Origin: Hexactinellida sp. DTS-2022
Lineage: Eukaryota; Porifera; Hexactinellida
Direction: 5' to 3'
DNA length: 64,000 bases
Assembly (NCBI GenBank): GCA_028753945.1
Contig: JAPNXP010000018.1
Location: 1,054,001-1,118,000 of the forward strand
Part shown: positions 9,489 through 21,800 of the stretch, piece after piece
Numbering within the stretch: the first letter of the stretch is position 1
Layout of the letters: each line of letters opens with the position of its first letter
Translations under genes and position numbers: made by a program
Notes under the pieces: model-generated
The model's input: only the letters and a program-made list of their open reading frames with translations
Databases searched by the model: none
Told to the model about the DNA's origin: nothing

Positions 9489-12417
9489 CTATACACTAGC
9501 ACTAACCTCGTTTATCGGTTCTTTGAGGTCGCTAGCCCTAACTGGTCTGTTCCAGCACACAATTCGATTGCAATGCGAAGTTACAATAATGAGGTTCTTA
9601 TCGAAATGAATGCTGGTGAGTCTGTCCTCGCATATGAACTTCTCCACCACGGGCTCCAGTCGGTTCACCTGGGAACAGGGCACCGGACAGGCCTGTGAGT
9701 CCTGCAGCTCGTGGCGCGAGGGCAGGGGGGAGGAGGAGCCCTTCGGTCTCTTCTTGACAGGTTTCTTGGCATCTTTAGTTTTTTTATTCTTTCGATTTGA
9801 GCTCTCCATGCCCAGCTCGTCGGCCTCAGGGTCTGAGGCGGAGTTGACAAAGCCGCGGTTTGGATCTCCGTTCATGCAGGAGGCCCCGATGAGCGGAGGC
9901 GTGACGGAGGAGGCTAAAGTGGGACGGAAGGGGTGGGCGGCGGGGGGCTGGAGATCAGAGTCTGAGAACTCCCAAATAAACATCTTCCCGTCCTGTCCTG
10001 CCGACCCGATGCGGTAGGTGGGTATGATGCTCTCTACGTAGATGGAGCCCACGCGCGCCAGACTCTGCAGCCGACAGAGCGGCGGCTTGGAGAGTCGGTC
10101 CTCGGGAGATGGGACGCGGTGGGGAGAGAGGAGGCTGCTCTCAGCTGGGAGCTCTGGGAGGGTAGGGATGTAGTGAGGGTCGAACTTAACACTGTTTACC
10201 CAAGATCTGTGCCCGTAGCATCTGTAGAAGGAACTCTGATGAATAAAATATATACAGTGGAGCCTCCCATAACGGACACTCCAAATAGCGGACAACCTCT
10301 AAATAACGGACAACGGTTCCGGTCCCAAGATGTCCGTTGTTCAGAGGCTCTACTGTATACAGTATGTTCAGGTTAAAGTCAATCAATTGGCTCAGTTAGA
10401 GAAGTATTGTTATTAAAGTGGTGTTCGCCTAATAGCAATATATATTGAAATTTCGTGTAATATTCAACTTCCCATTACGCGAAGACCACTGTAGATTATA
10501 AAATTAAACAAATAATATCCCTATACGACTATTATATAGATATAGTATATAATATCAGGGAATAAAAGGTTCACGAACGGACTGAATAAACCCAATACAG
10601 TTCATTTCATTTCAAGTTTATAACATGTTATGTTTGTAACATGTTACGTTTATAACATGTTATGTTTATAACATGTTACGTTTATAACATGTTACGTTTA
10701 TAACATGTTACGTTTATAACATGTTATGTTTGTAACATGTTATGTTTGTAACATGTTATGTTTGTAACATGTCATGTTTGTAACATGTTACGTTTATAAC
10801 ATGTTATGTTTATAACATGTTACGTTTATAACATGTTACGTTTATAACATGTTATGTTTGTAACATGTTATGTTTGTAACATGTCATGTTTGTAACATGT
10901 CATGTTTGTAACATGTCATGTTTGTAACATGTTACGTTTGTAACATGTCATGTTTGTAACATGTTACGTTTGTAACATGTTATATGTTTGTAACATGTTA
11001 TGTTTGCAACATGTTACGTTTATAACATGTTATGTTTGTAACATGTCATGTTTGTAACATGTTTGTAACATGTCATGTTTGTAACATGTTATATGTTTGT
11101 AACATGTTATGTTTGCAACATGTTACGTTTATAACATGTTATGTTTGTAACATGTTACGTTTGCAACATGTTACGTTTATAACATGTTATGTTTGTAACA
11201 TGTTATGTCGTAACATGTTATAAAGCCCTGACCTAGCTAGCGGCAGAAGAGAGTACCGCCCCCAGATGGTGACCATGTCGTCCTCTGTTCCGGTGGCCAG
11301 CAGCTTCTCGTCCGGACTCCAGCAGACACAGAGGACGCCTCCGAAGCTGCTCTTGCCCCTCCCACACAGCTGGATGGGCTTGAGTGTGAAAAGCCGCAGG
11401 TATCCATCCGAGCTAGCGGTGGCTATCTGCTTGCCATCCGATGAGAAGGCGAAGTGGTTGAGCGTGTCAGTTCCGACTCTGAGTTTCATCTTGAGAACTG
11501 TCTTCCTGGCCTTGGGTGGATAGAAAGCGAAGTGGCACGTGTCTATGGTTGGGTTGGACTGAGGGACTCCAGTAACTTTGTATTTTGTAGTAATTACGAG
11601 GAGAGTCCCCGAGGTGAAAGAAACCGCGAATCTGCAGAGATGTTGAGGGACCCAAGCGATGTGTGTGGGGCGAGTTTCTTTCGACCCTTCAATGCTATGC
11701 TGAAGGACAACAAATAAATATTGAAACTACAAAACGGTGAAAGAGTAACTACTGACATCTTCGTTGTAGTATACACAGGTTCTGGAGAAGGGATTATAGT
11801 TCAGAAAAGCGCCACTCCTCGTGGCGACCAGAATCTCCAGCTGAGAGTACTGCTGGGCCTCAGTGCTGGCGGCCAGACAGACCGGCTCCGAGGAAACCAG
11901 CTTCTTGTCCACGTAGTTCGCATAGTAGGGAGGCTATGGAGAAGTAAGGTAAATACGTACAGTTATATTTAAGAATTACTTAATTTATCCACTAACATCT
12001 TTCCTAAAGAAATTTTCAGGCGTAAGCAAGGTAATTTTTTTACATAAAAAGTTTTCACCATTTCGAAGCGGGGTTCTGATATTGAAAGGTATTGGCCGAT
12101 ATATATATAAACAAGCGCTTATATTTATGAGAAATTGAACTAACCTTTCCATTGAATTTATAGATAAATACAGATGAGTCGCAGTTGTAGCAGAGGTATA
12201 TCATCTCATTAGATCTGGTCTTGTCGGGCTTTGCGTTATCCGTCTTGGTGAGGGGGAGTTTGTGGGGAGAGGGGACAATTGGAGCGAAGGTGGGAAGCAT
12301 TCCTGTGAAGGTTCTGCCAAACGACTTCCCAGGAGTTGTATCAAAGTTTGATATCGTAGTGTATGTCCCGTCGCGCAGATGGAAGTGTTGGTCTTGTAGG
12401 CTCTCGATTCGTGCCAT
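9489..12417 (-). CDS. WDR20: WDR20-type WD40 protein (USP12/USP46 activator)
   Basis: Four exons: 12145-12417, 11757-11933, 11233-11699 and 9489-10221. Phases join cleanly; introns 1 and 2 are about 0.2 kb and 57 bp, and intron 3 is 1011 bp. Diagnostic WDR20 segments include KLRVGTDTLNHFAFSSDGK, SSFGGVLCVCWSPDEK with DDMVTIWG, then CYGHRSWVNSVKFDP across the long intron. The last exon has an SAGQDGKMFIWE repeat, a low-complexity basic linker, and a C-terminal RLEPVVEKFICEDRLTSIHF block matching the vertebrate WDR20 tail. Known role: the beta-propeller binds and activates the deubiquitinases USP12 and USP46. The start ATG at 12415-12417 is chosen by homology; an in-frame ATG 36 nt upstream is possible. 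Two donors are GTCAGT/GTCAGG. Intron 3 carries two MITEs and the large minisatellite. Confidence 0.92.
10255..10355. mobile_element. Pogo/Tigger-like MITE, family 1 (short copy)
   Basis: About 101 bp, flanked by TA on both sides. Ends are CAGTGGAGCCTCCCATAACG and the inverted CAGAGGCTCTACTG. It carries internal repeats of ATAACGGACAAC and sits in WDR20 intron 3. It is a deletion derivative of the copies at 33070-33256 and 50830-51002. CAGT...ACTG ends on a TA target are typical of the pogo branch of Tc1/mariner. No coding capacity. Confidence 0.8.
10416..10491. mobile_element. Short TA-type MITE of the GTGTTCGC family
   Basis: Ends GTGGTGTTCGCCTAATAGC and GCGAAGACCACTG are imperfect inverted repeats. 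The interior is AT-rich, and it lies in WDR20 intron 3. It is related to the elements at 16921, 20115, 32702 and 55172 but much shortened. Confidence 0.6.
10618..11222. repeat. 16-bp minisatellite with palindromic AACATGTT core
   Basis: Roughly 600 bp of head-to-tail units of about 16 bp, approximately TAACATGTTACGTTTA, or near 37 copies. Variants are C/T and A/G changes (ACGTTTA, ATGTTTG) and a TAACATGTCATGTTTG type, arranged in runs. Each unit holds the 8-bp palindrome AACATGTT. It lies within WDR20 intron 3 and ends about 10 bp before the donor of exon 3 in genomic order. The open frame within it (11032-11223) is a by-product of the repeat. Confidence 0.95.
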
Positions 12418-12802
12418 GAATAGTACAAATACTAATTCAAAGAATCGCGACAATCGAGTACAGATAACGAACAGTTCAAAATGAAATTAACATATATAAT
12501 ATTCTGATTGACAGATAAATATACATCAGAAGATACAACGACTATTTAAGGTAATATTGTAAAAATGGTAGATTATCGTATATAGGTGAGATCGCGATTA
12601 ATGTGCATGATTAAAAACCAAACATAAGTACAAAGGGTTGTATTAGTATGCTAGCGGATGGGATAGGGAAATTGAATTAGTAGGTAACTATTATGAAATA
12701 CAGATCTGACATTTACAAATAAAAAGGGAAACTTCGGATTGTATCGCTGATATTTCATTCCATTCAAGTTTATTAGAATTTGACCGAAATTCAATCTGTC
12801 CA
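12418..12802. other. Spacer between WDR20 start and TOGARAM1 3' end
   Basis: AT-rich. It would contain the WDR20 promoter and the TOGARAM1 3' UTR. No repeat or named motif is seen. Confidence 0.5.
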
Positions 12803-15800
12803 TCAACTGGCCAGCTTCCTCAGTTTCTCTTGCTGGGAGTTGGATAGCCGAGAAGCTTTTTCGAATAGCGATTTGTTCATGTGCTGGTAGACGACTTGGC
12901 AGAGGTTCTGCAGGGCGGCCGAGCACTCGGCATTCAGGTGGTGCTCCAGGAGACTGAAGATGAGCGGGAGAACGTGCTTCTGAACAACACTCGGCTTCTT
13001 CTCGAACAGAGCGTCACTCACGTCTACACCGATACACGATAAACAGAGCTATATAAGGGTGAACTCCCTGGTCCATAACGTGTAATAACCCTTTCAGAAT
13101 AAGCTACCTGCTAAACTGTTCAACAGAACAGGCCGGACGAAATTGTTGGCGTACTGGGCTACACTGGAAAGAGGCTGAACCAAATAGGTGTGGTCTAAAG
13201 GATTGTGTTAATGAATAGTGATGCAACAGATAACAACTGATACTAACCAATCGATGTAATGATGGTCTCTAAGGACTCCTTGGCTTTAACCTTCATTGTT
13301 TGGTTCTTAGAAGCTAGGTTAGATGTTAGGGCTTTGAAGATTGGGTGCAAATGCTGCACTAGCTTATTGCCAAGAACACTTATGACGTCAATAAAGTACT
13401 CAATAGCCATCACGTTAACTTTAGAATTAGAATCAGTTAGCCTTAGAATGTACCCATCGATTGCCTAAGACATTGGAGAGTAAATAATTACACAATTAAT
13501 TGTGTTTAAAGTTTAAACCAAACTCTATTAAGCAATTGACTAATGGAAGAGTTTTCTAGAACTAGGTATGTTGAATACAAAGGTCACCTTGACGATACGC
13601 TGGTCATGGGATATGTTGCCGGAGTGCTGTGTAATCACTTCATGGAACTCCCTAATAGCGTCCAGTCGCTCATCCCACTTCTTTGATTCGAGTCTGGTGA
13701 GCAAATCTTCTGAGAGTATTGACACTGTTTGCGACTGAAGAGGGAATAACACAATAATACGTAGCTACAATAAATTGTAGTATACAGGCAGAATTGTATA
13801 GTGGAGTATTTCAATCAATAAGTATATTTTAAATAATTAGAGCGTTTATCCAATACACAATAAATTGTCAAAATTGGCTAATAAAGTAAGTACAACTATA
13901 AATAGGTACAAAATTACAAATTACAGATTGCTGAGTCTAGGGGAAATAGTTACAATTATATACTGAGAATTAATAGTAATTAGAAGTATTTATCAATCTC
14001 TCTTCTAGTTCGGAATATTCCCAGGCTGTTCTTGAGAGGGAGATAAATGAAGAGAGAGATAAGGGCCGCCACGCCGTAGCTAACCACCATCAGCCCTGCT
14101 ACGATAAACGAGAAGCAGAGAGTTGAATACGCTACAGTTCTCCTCAGGGTAAGAAAGAATACAATCATCACAATCGGGTGGATGAGGTAAGTCACAAAAG
14201 TCAGTCGACTCAAAGGGGCCCACACGTCCCATGAAAGCAGAGCACCCACAGGCCCACCGAACCCCAAAGCAATTCCGAAGATTATCAAAGAAACAGCGAT
14301 GGCCCACAATGGTTTAACAGCAGTGAATAGAGTATATGTTAGTTCTGGCACAATGGGCATACCGTGAAGAATCCAGGTGGGTACAAAAGTGAGCACAATC
14401 GCCAATAGGATACCAATTGGAAACGAATTGACACAAAATAAACTTAATTTCTTATCGAACTCTATTTGCCGTTTGCTATGCAATCTCCAGACAGGGATCT
14501 TATAGAGAACGTAGCCCAGTAGCAAGCCAGCCAGATACATTGTGTAGTGGAAGTAGAACTTGGCGTAATACATGTCGACCATAACCTCTTCCAGAGCCTG
14601 AGCGTGTTGCAGCAATTGCGATATGTTATAGAGTGTAAGGTAGTTGTTAACTATAAACGCAATATGCGGGTTCATATCGTTAATTAATAATAGCGGGACA
14701 ATAAATAGAGAGGATAGAATAAACAGAACGAATGGGAGTAGTATTGAATAGGGAGCTCGCAAATAGTACGCTGGTATTATGAACAGGGGAGAAAGGATAA
14801 TGAATTGAACCTCAATTGATATGTAAAACGTCCAACTAAGACAAGTGTCGATATATTTGGCCGGATAAAACGTATTTATGTATAGCGCGTTAGTCCACCA
14901 ATTCTCTTCACATTTTCCAATAAACTGATCTACAGTCGGACTCCATAGAGGCCCACTTCCGAGCAAGGGGGTCAGTTTCCACATGAACAACACGAGAATT
15001 AGGTAGGTGGGCGTAACACGGAGAATATGGTAGAGGTAGTATTTGGCAAAGTACGTAATGCAGTAGGGCTTATCTGAGTCCAATTCCTTGAGGGATAAGA
15101 ACATAGCGAGACACCCGGAAATAATGAACAGAGTTTCCATTGCGGCAAAACCATTCCAAACCATAGTAAAGCTTAAAACAGGAAAAGAGTTTAAAAAGAT
15201 ATTCTCCACGTCACTGATGGCCCCACTAAACAGGAACCAGAGATAGGACCGACAGAGGAGAATCCACAGCAGAGAGAGAGACCGGATGCCAGTCAGGCAG
15301 TTGATGGAGTGCAACGGGTTGGATGGCGGGGCCACGAGCATCTGAATATTGGAGTAGAGAGAGAAAGATTTAACCGCATTGAACAGAACTGTTTTCGCAT
15401 TAATACGCTTGGGAAGCTCATCCTGAATGACCGGTACAAATATCTGAGAACTGTCCTGTATGTTAATTTCGCTCTCAGTTGGATAGTAGGCGTATTTCGT
15501 CCGAACAGTGAGCCCTGGGTCAGATCGGGGATAGTAATTGTAAGAGATCGGAACAAACGCATTGGTGCAACATAGCCTAATTAGCATGTGAACAAAGGTA
15601 GCGAGTAGAACGATAAAAACGAAAAAGAGTATAACCCCGAAAGCCACTATCGTCAGGGCATCAACTGAGTATTCTTCTTCAGGAACAACAACGAGCTGGG
15701 ATGTGTTGAACATACCAGTCATGTTGATGGGCACATACGGCTGAGCTATTGTGATCAGCTGATTGAGTATGCTAGCCGTGTCGTTCTTATTGCTACAGTC

Positions 15801-18800
15801 AGCTGGCAAACATATGGCTATGTCAGGAGCCAGGCTCACGCCTACAAATGACGTCATACTTACTCCCAACAGACCACTAACGGCGGGAATAACGACTCGC
15901 ACGTACTCAGTGTGATTCATGGATTTACACTCATCCCAGTCCCCAAGCCACTTGAAGTTCCCCTCTAAGAGCCCAGTGGGAGGTTTCGCGAAGCTGTCCA
16001 ACAGGTAAAGCAAGCTGTTTGACGGGTCTTTAGCGTCGATTGAGAAAGCGGCTAGTTGCCTAGAGCACCCGTCTGAGAGGGAAGGGCCGTTGGAATCGGT
16101 AAATACGCTCTGCCAAAGAGATATGTTATAAACCAAGTCAGTCATGTGGAGCTGTTTCCAGGCCCCGTCTTCGTAACTCTGTGACGAGAAGAAATCATTC
16201 TCTTCGCTGTTACACAAACAAATATAGAGAGTCAATGAAAAGTAAGAGACCAGTGATGTCCAATATTTCCAAACACTCATTTCTTAATTTCTTAACTTGA
16301 GTAATACTGGCGTCAACGGATAACTCGCTATGAATAAGCTATATAAGTACTGAACATACAACTGCATGGTTCCATAAGATGGTTTCCCAAAATTAAATAA
16401 TCACTTGATTAAAAGATTAATTACATACGCATAGTGCGAGTGGATTAGAAAGTTTAAATTCGTTCTCACATGACTTGCGTCCTGACTTATAATCTGGGAG
16501 TTCTTCCTTGGTTTAGCCTGTACGTTTCCACTAACACCTTTCATGCCTGGTCTGAGTGCATACGAGTTCTTAACCGACCCGGAGGTCTCGACCCTGCTAT
16601 CAGCTGACTCCTGGTTCTGTCGGGTGGGCGGCTGCTGTCCGACTCGGGACTGTCTCGCGGACTGCAGACCTGCGCTGGGAAGCTCGCCAACGCCCTGAGA
16701 TTAGTTTATAGATTTGAGTACGTAAATGAATTGAGAGCATACAATACAATACTGTACCTTTGTCTGCACCAGCCTCACGAGATCTTGCACTTTGCCTACC
16801 AGCTCTGGACTGAGATTCTTACTGATTCTCTTATCGAACTCAGGATTCTCAAATACTAACGTGATGGCCTTCCTCGCATAAAACCTGTAACAGAATATGA
16901 ATTAGGTACTGAATAAAGTAGAGTAGTGTTCGCGTAATATTAAGTCGCATTTTGCACTAAATTTGCTTGATATTAAAGGAACAGAAATAACATTAAATGC
17001 TCGGTTGGGGAGTGAAATAACTTGCTAATATAGCAATTGCTATTATGCTAACACAACTGTATCAGGTGTCTACCTGGCATCAGGTGTGTTATCCTGCGAA
17101 GTGCTGGTGATAGCGAGCATCAGTCTCTCCAGGACATCCCGCGGGAGAGTCAGCACCTGGGCATCTCCCATCTGCTCCATTCCGTAGCAGAGCAGCTGCA
17201 TGGACAGCTTACGGACAATTAGGTTCTTGTGACTAGACATAATTACCTGGTTAGTAAGTAACCGTCATACAATAGTACTAATTATTAACAAAGTTTATAA
17301 AGTAGTATTTCTATCTTGGGTACACTCGGTTAGTACGTATAAACGTATAATACGTACAGTTAACATCCGTTAATATTTTGAACATTCGCTAAAATTCGAC
17401 CAAAATTAATTTCCCTTGAGAGTTAAAATGAACGAATAAAGACTATACTACTTATTTTCATTTCCCTAGGGGGTACGTTATACCGAGTTCTGCTGTATCA
17501 GTTATTTAGTTATTTAGTTTTGTATCCTAACCCAATGCCGCCTGAGATGAGAGCAGCGAATGCCTTGGAGGGATTCGTGTGCTGCATCATGATGTGCAGA
17601 GACTTCTCCACGTCCTCCCGAATGAACATGTTGGACTCCCCTGCCTTGTGAAGGAGCGTCTTTATAATCATCTCGAGATACTGGGGTGTAGATAATAACA
17701 AACATATCAAACAAACAGATTAATATCATAACAAACCGGTTCTAGCGTCTTGTTGAGACGTATAAACAGCTCATTGAACGCAGAAATAGCCGCTTTCGAT
17801 ACTGAAGATCTCAAGTTCTTCACCTACAAGCAAAGGTTAATTCTACCGATTAGAATGAGACACGAATAATATCTAACCTCAGTCATCACTCCATTGGCCA
17901 CTTGTTTAACCTGCGGAAGTATGGTGTCAGTGTGGTGTCTGGCTAACCGCTTTATCAGCACCAGTCCCTCTATCTTGCTCTCCCTACGAGTTATAACATT
18001 AATACCGTATATAGTGTACAGTGAACTCCCGTTATAACGAAGTCGGTTATAACGAAATGCTAACTTTCCCAGAGCACTAAATGTATTAATTATCATCCGC
18101 TTATAACGAATGTCCGTATACAACGAATAAATTTACAGGTCCCAAACACTTCGTTATAACGAGAGTTAACTGTATCTATATTACTAAAATATATATCAGT
18201 AAGTGTACGTACCAAGCCTCGTCCTCCAGGCGGCAGAAAGCGTCGGCCAGCGCCGCCCCGGGGTGCGACAGGGGCTCCAGAGAGCCCTCTTCCGGCTGCG
18301 CGGGGTCCAGAGAGGGCTTGGCGTCCCTGAGGGGGAGGGGGTGCTTGGCTCGGGCGGGGCTCGCCGGTAGGACGCTGTGCTTGGGGGTGCTGTGGATAGA
18401 GGTGGAAGTTATGCCGAAGGCATTGATGCTCCCTTTCTGTGGACTGGGGTCATTGGGAGGGACTGCCTTGGGCTGTGGGGAGGACTTCTTAGCAGCCAGC
18501 TTCATGCCCCTGGAGGGACTGAAGCCCTTGCTGTAGATGCGTGGCGCCTCCCCGGCCGGGTGGGACGGGGAGTAGGAGGGGGACCGCATCAGCTTGTCGA
18601 TTGGCGAGCAGTCCATCGGGGATGTGCCGCTTACTTCGTAGGGGGAGTTGACAACGGAGGAAGTAACGTTGTTGTGTTTATAGTTATTCGAGGTGGGCTT
18701 GAATGCGTCGATCTCTCCCTTGAGAGGCGACAGGTTCTTCTTCAGCTCCTGCGGCGAGAGAGACAGGTGCGAGAGAGCGCTGGTGTCCATGGTCCCCGAC

Positions 18801-21800
18801 TCCGCGGACGCGCGGTAGCGGCCGAAAGAAGGCGAGAGGGAGAATACGCTCTCGGAGGTGTCGTTAAAGAGAGAGTCTTCCAGCTCGTCGTCCAGGGAGT
18901 GGTTGAGACTCTTGGTGAAGTCGACGCGCCTCCTGACGGGGCGAGCAGCGGAGGGACCGTTGGTGGGGAGAGGAACGTTCTCGTAGTTTCTGTTCTTGCA
19001 GTCTATCTTGTTCGGGAGAATGCTGTCCACCTCGATCTTCTTGGAGAGACTGCTCGAGGCGGAGGGGGACTCCGTCTCGAAGACTTTCTTCTTTTGGTAG
19101 AGTCCGCAGTAGCTGCTGGACTCCTTCTGCTGGGCGCGCACCGGGATGGGCGGCTTTATGGACGGGTTGTACTGCTTCGGGGAGTGAGAGTACTCGCCAG
19201 GATTAGCTCTGTTCTCTGTTGTGTTTCTCTTGTTGCTCCTGTCTGAGAGGGAGTCCTCCAGTTCGCTGCTATTGGCCAGGTTAGCGCAGTGTATCTCCTC
19301 GCTAATGTTATCCTCCGCCTCGGGGCTGGGCTTGCTGCGGCCGGCCGCGGGGTTGTGAGTGACGGGGTTGCCAGGGGTGGGCGTCAGCTGTTCTTCGCAC
19401 CTGTCTGCCACCTCCTGCGGCTCCGGGGAGACAGACCCCAGGTCGCTGGTAAGGCGCGGGAGGGAGTGGCTCTTCTGCCGCGGGTGGCTCGACAGGTCGC
19501 TGGCGGAATCCTGCAGACTGGAAGTGGAGGTGTCCACGGCTAGGCTGTAGGCAAACGAAGTGTCGAATTCCGCGCGGTCGCAGAGGGAGATCGGGCCGAT
19601 GAAGGTGCGTCGCAAGCGCGTCTTGGAGCTGACACGAACCGGCTTAGCCTTCGGAGGCTTAACCATCAGCTTTGGCTCTTCACTACAAACAGTATTAATA
19701 CGCTATACATAACTACATGTATAACTATAAGGAGAGCAGCTTACTCAGAAGGGTGCGGCACTTGGTTGCCTCTCGGCTGTTCGGAGCTGGGGTCCGTGGC
19801 CGTGAGATCGTTTGTCCAGGTCTCATTTGGGGTCTCAGAGAGGGCTACCGGCTGCTCCGCTGTTCCTGGCTCCGCCTGACTCTTCTTATCTCTCTCTTCC
19901 TCGCTCCTCTCTTCCTGCTTAACTTTCCTATCCACTGGGAGCTCGCTAGCGACCGTGCTGGGACTGGGGAGGGTGTTGCTGCGGGGTTTCGTCTTAACAG
20001 CTGGCTTGTCGGCTCCCAGGCTGCGCTTAATGCGATTGGGTAGCACAGGGTTGTTCCTAACAGCACTGCCGGAGTCCACGCTGTACAACAGATCCTAGCA
20101 GGGAATATACAATACAGTAGTGTTCGCATAATAGCAATATAAGCAAGTTATTTCTGTCCCTAAGCGAGCATTTAATGCTAATTTTTTCCTCTAATAGTAA
20201 GTTCGTCTATTAAAAGCAAATTTCGCGCAAAATTCGACTTGCTATTACACGAACACGACTGTATAATAATACAGTGTAATGTTCACCGCACCTTGTGTGT
20301 AGCCTCTTTGCTGGCAGGCCCTATGGTGCAAGAGGAGGCCACCTTGTGTAGCTCTCCGGGAGCAGGGGCCTCGGCTCTGCTGGGCTTGGAGGAGACGGCG
20401 CGTCTGTCCCTCTTAATAGCGGGTCTAGTCGGCCTCTCCGGATCAGAGCTTATAAGGGCAGAGTCCGCCGGCTTCTCTGCCGGGTCCCTCTCTATGGCCG
20501 GCAGGTGCAGCCCGCTGTCAGACGGCCGTCTGTCGGGCTTGGAGCTGTTGGGCTGCTGCTTGGAGCAGGGACGAGCCTTGGCGAGTTTGAAGGGAAAATG
20601 GGAAGCTAGAGTGTTGTTAACTAAGCGGAGAATCGGTATATTAGCTGAATAGTGCAACAGTTGTTAAACAGGCAAACCAAACCATTTGAGTGTCCTGACT
20701 CAGTGTTTGGTAGCGGATGAGAATTCTCGAATAACTGGACCGGCCAGGACTGAGAGAAGTCTGCTTCGCTCGTGTCCTCGCTCTGAAACTCAGACTCTCT
20801 GACTGAATAGCCGAACTCGTCTCTAGAAACAAACCACAACAAATATAAATATATTCCCGAATACCGTATTTACTCGGATAATCGCCTAGGCTACTACAGT
20901 CGAAACCGGTTTTTCTAACACCGGTTTTTTCTAATTAATTAATTATTTATTTTATTCTAAATCTGTAAGAAATTTCCATTATGTTTTATTTTAAATCAAT
21001 CTATTCTAAACATCGCATTTTCTTACTTTATTTCAATGCAAAGAATTAGTTAGAAAAACCCGGTTTCGACTGTATTCGATTAAACAAGGTACAGTATATG
21101 AAATGGCTAGGAATTAAACTCGCTATGCAAGCATAGATAGGAACCTGTCTGGGTCGGTGTGCATCCGCTTGGTCCCCAGGTACTGGTCCATGTAGCCAGC
21201 GCGCGGCTGCTTGGGGGAGCTGTCGGCGCTGTCCATGCTGTTTGGATAGAACCTGTCAGATCGACTCAGATTCTTGTTCCCATTTGTATCGGCTACCCAG
21301 TTGGAGTAGGTAGGGGGCGGGGCCTTGGTCGCCCGTCCATGCTGCTTGTGCAGAAAGTTCGTTTGGTAGGACCCGTCCTATAACAACACATACTAACGAC
21401 GCCCTAATGAGCACAGCTGTATCTAACCTCCTTCTTTGTTGGGGCGCTGAGGGACTGCTCCTTCCGCTCCCGCTCCCAGGGCAGCTTCTGTCGGCCGGCC
21501 GAGAAGCGCCGGGGCGGCTGCACCGGAAGTAGCTTGGAGCCGTTAGTGGATACCTCGCTCTCCTCGCCCTGCGTCCGCTCAATAGTGCTGCTTATTATCC
21601 ACTCTATGTCCATCCCGCTGTCCTGTCTATGGCAGCATTACTCTATGCACTGATACGAGTGTGACGTCACATACCTGCTAGCGTTGGTAGGGAAAGGCAC
21701 AGCTGGCTCCACAGTCCCGTCGGTGTTTATGTGCGGGAGTTTCTTCCTGGAGAGTCTGGCCTGTATGACCTTGAGCAGAACTCCGGGACTCATGTTCTCG

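Noticed and set aside
11032-11223. 63-codon Cys/His/Met-rich open frame
   Set aside because: It is a translation of the 16-bp minisatellite and has no independent evidence of coding.
18377-19246. 289-codon plus-strand frame rich in Gly/Arg/Val
   Set aside because: Antisense to the TOGARAM1 disordered exon; composition is explained by that exon.
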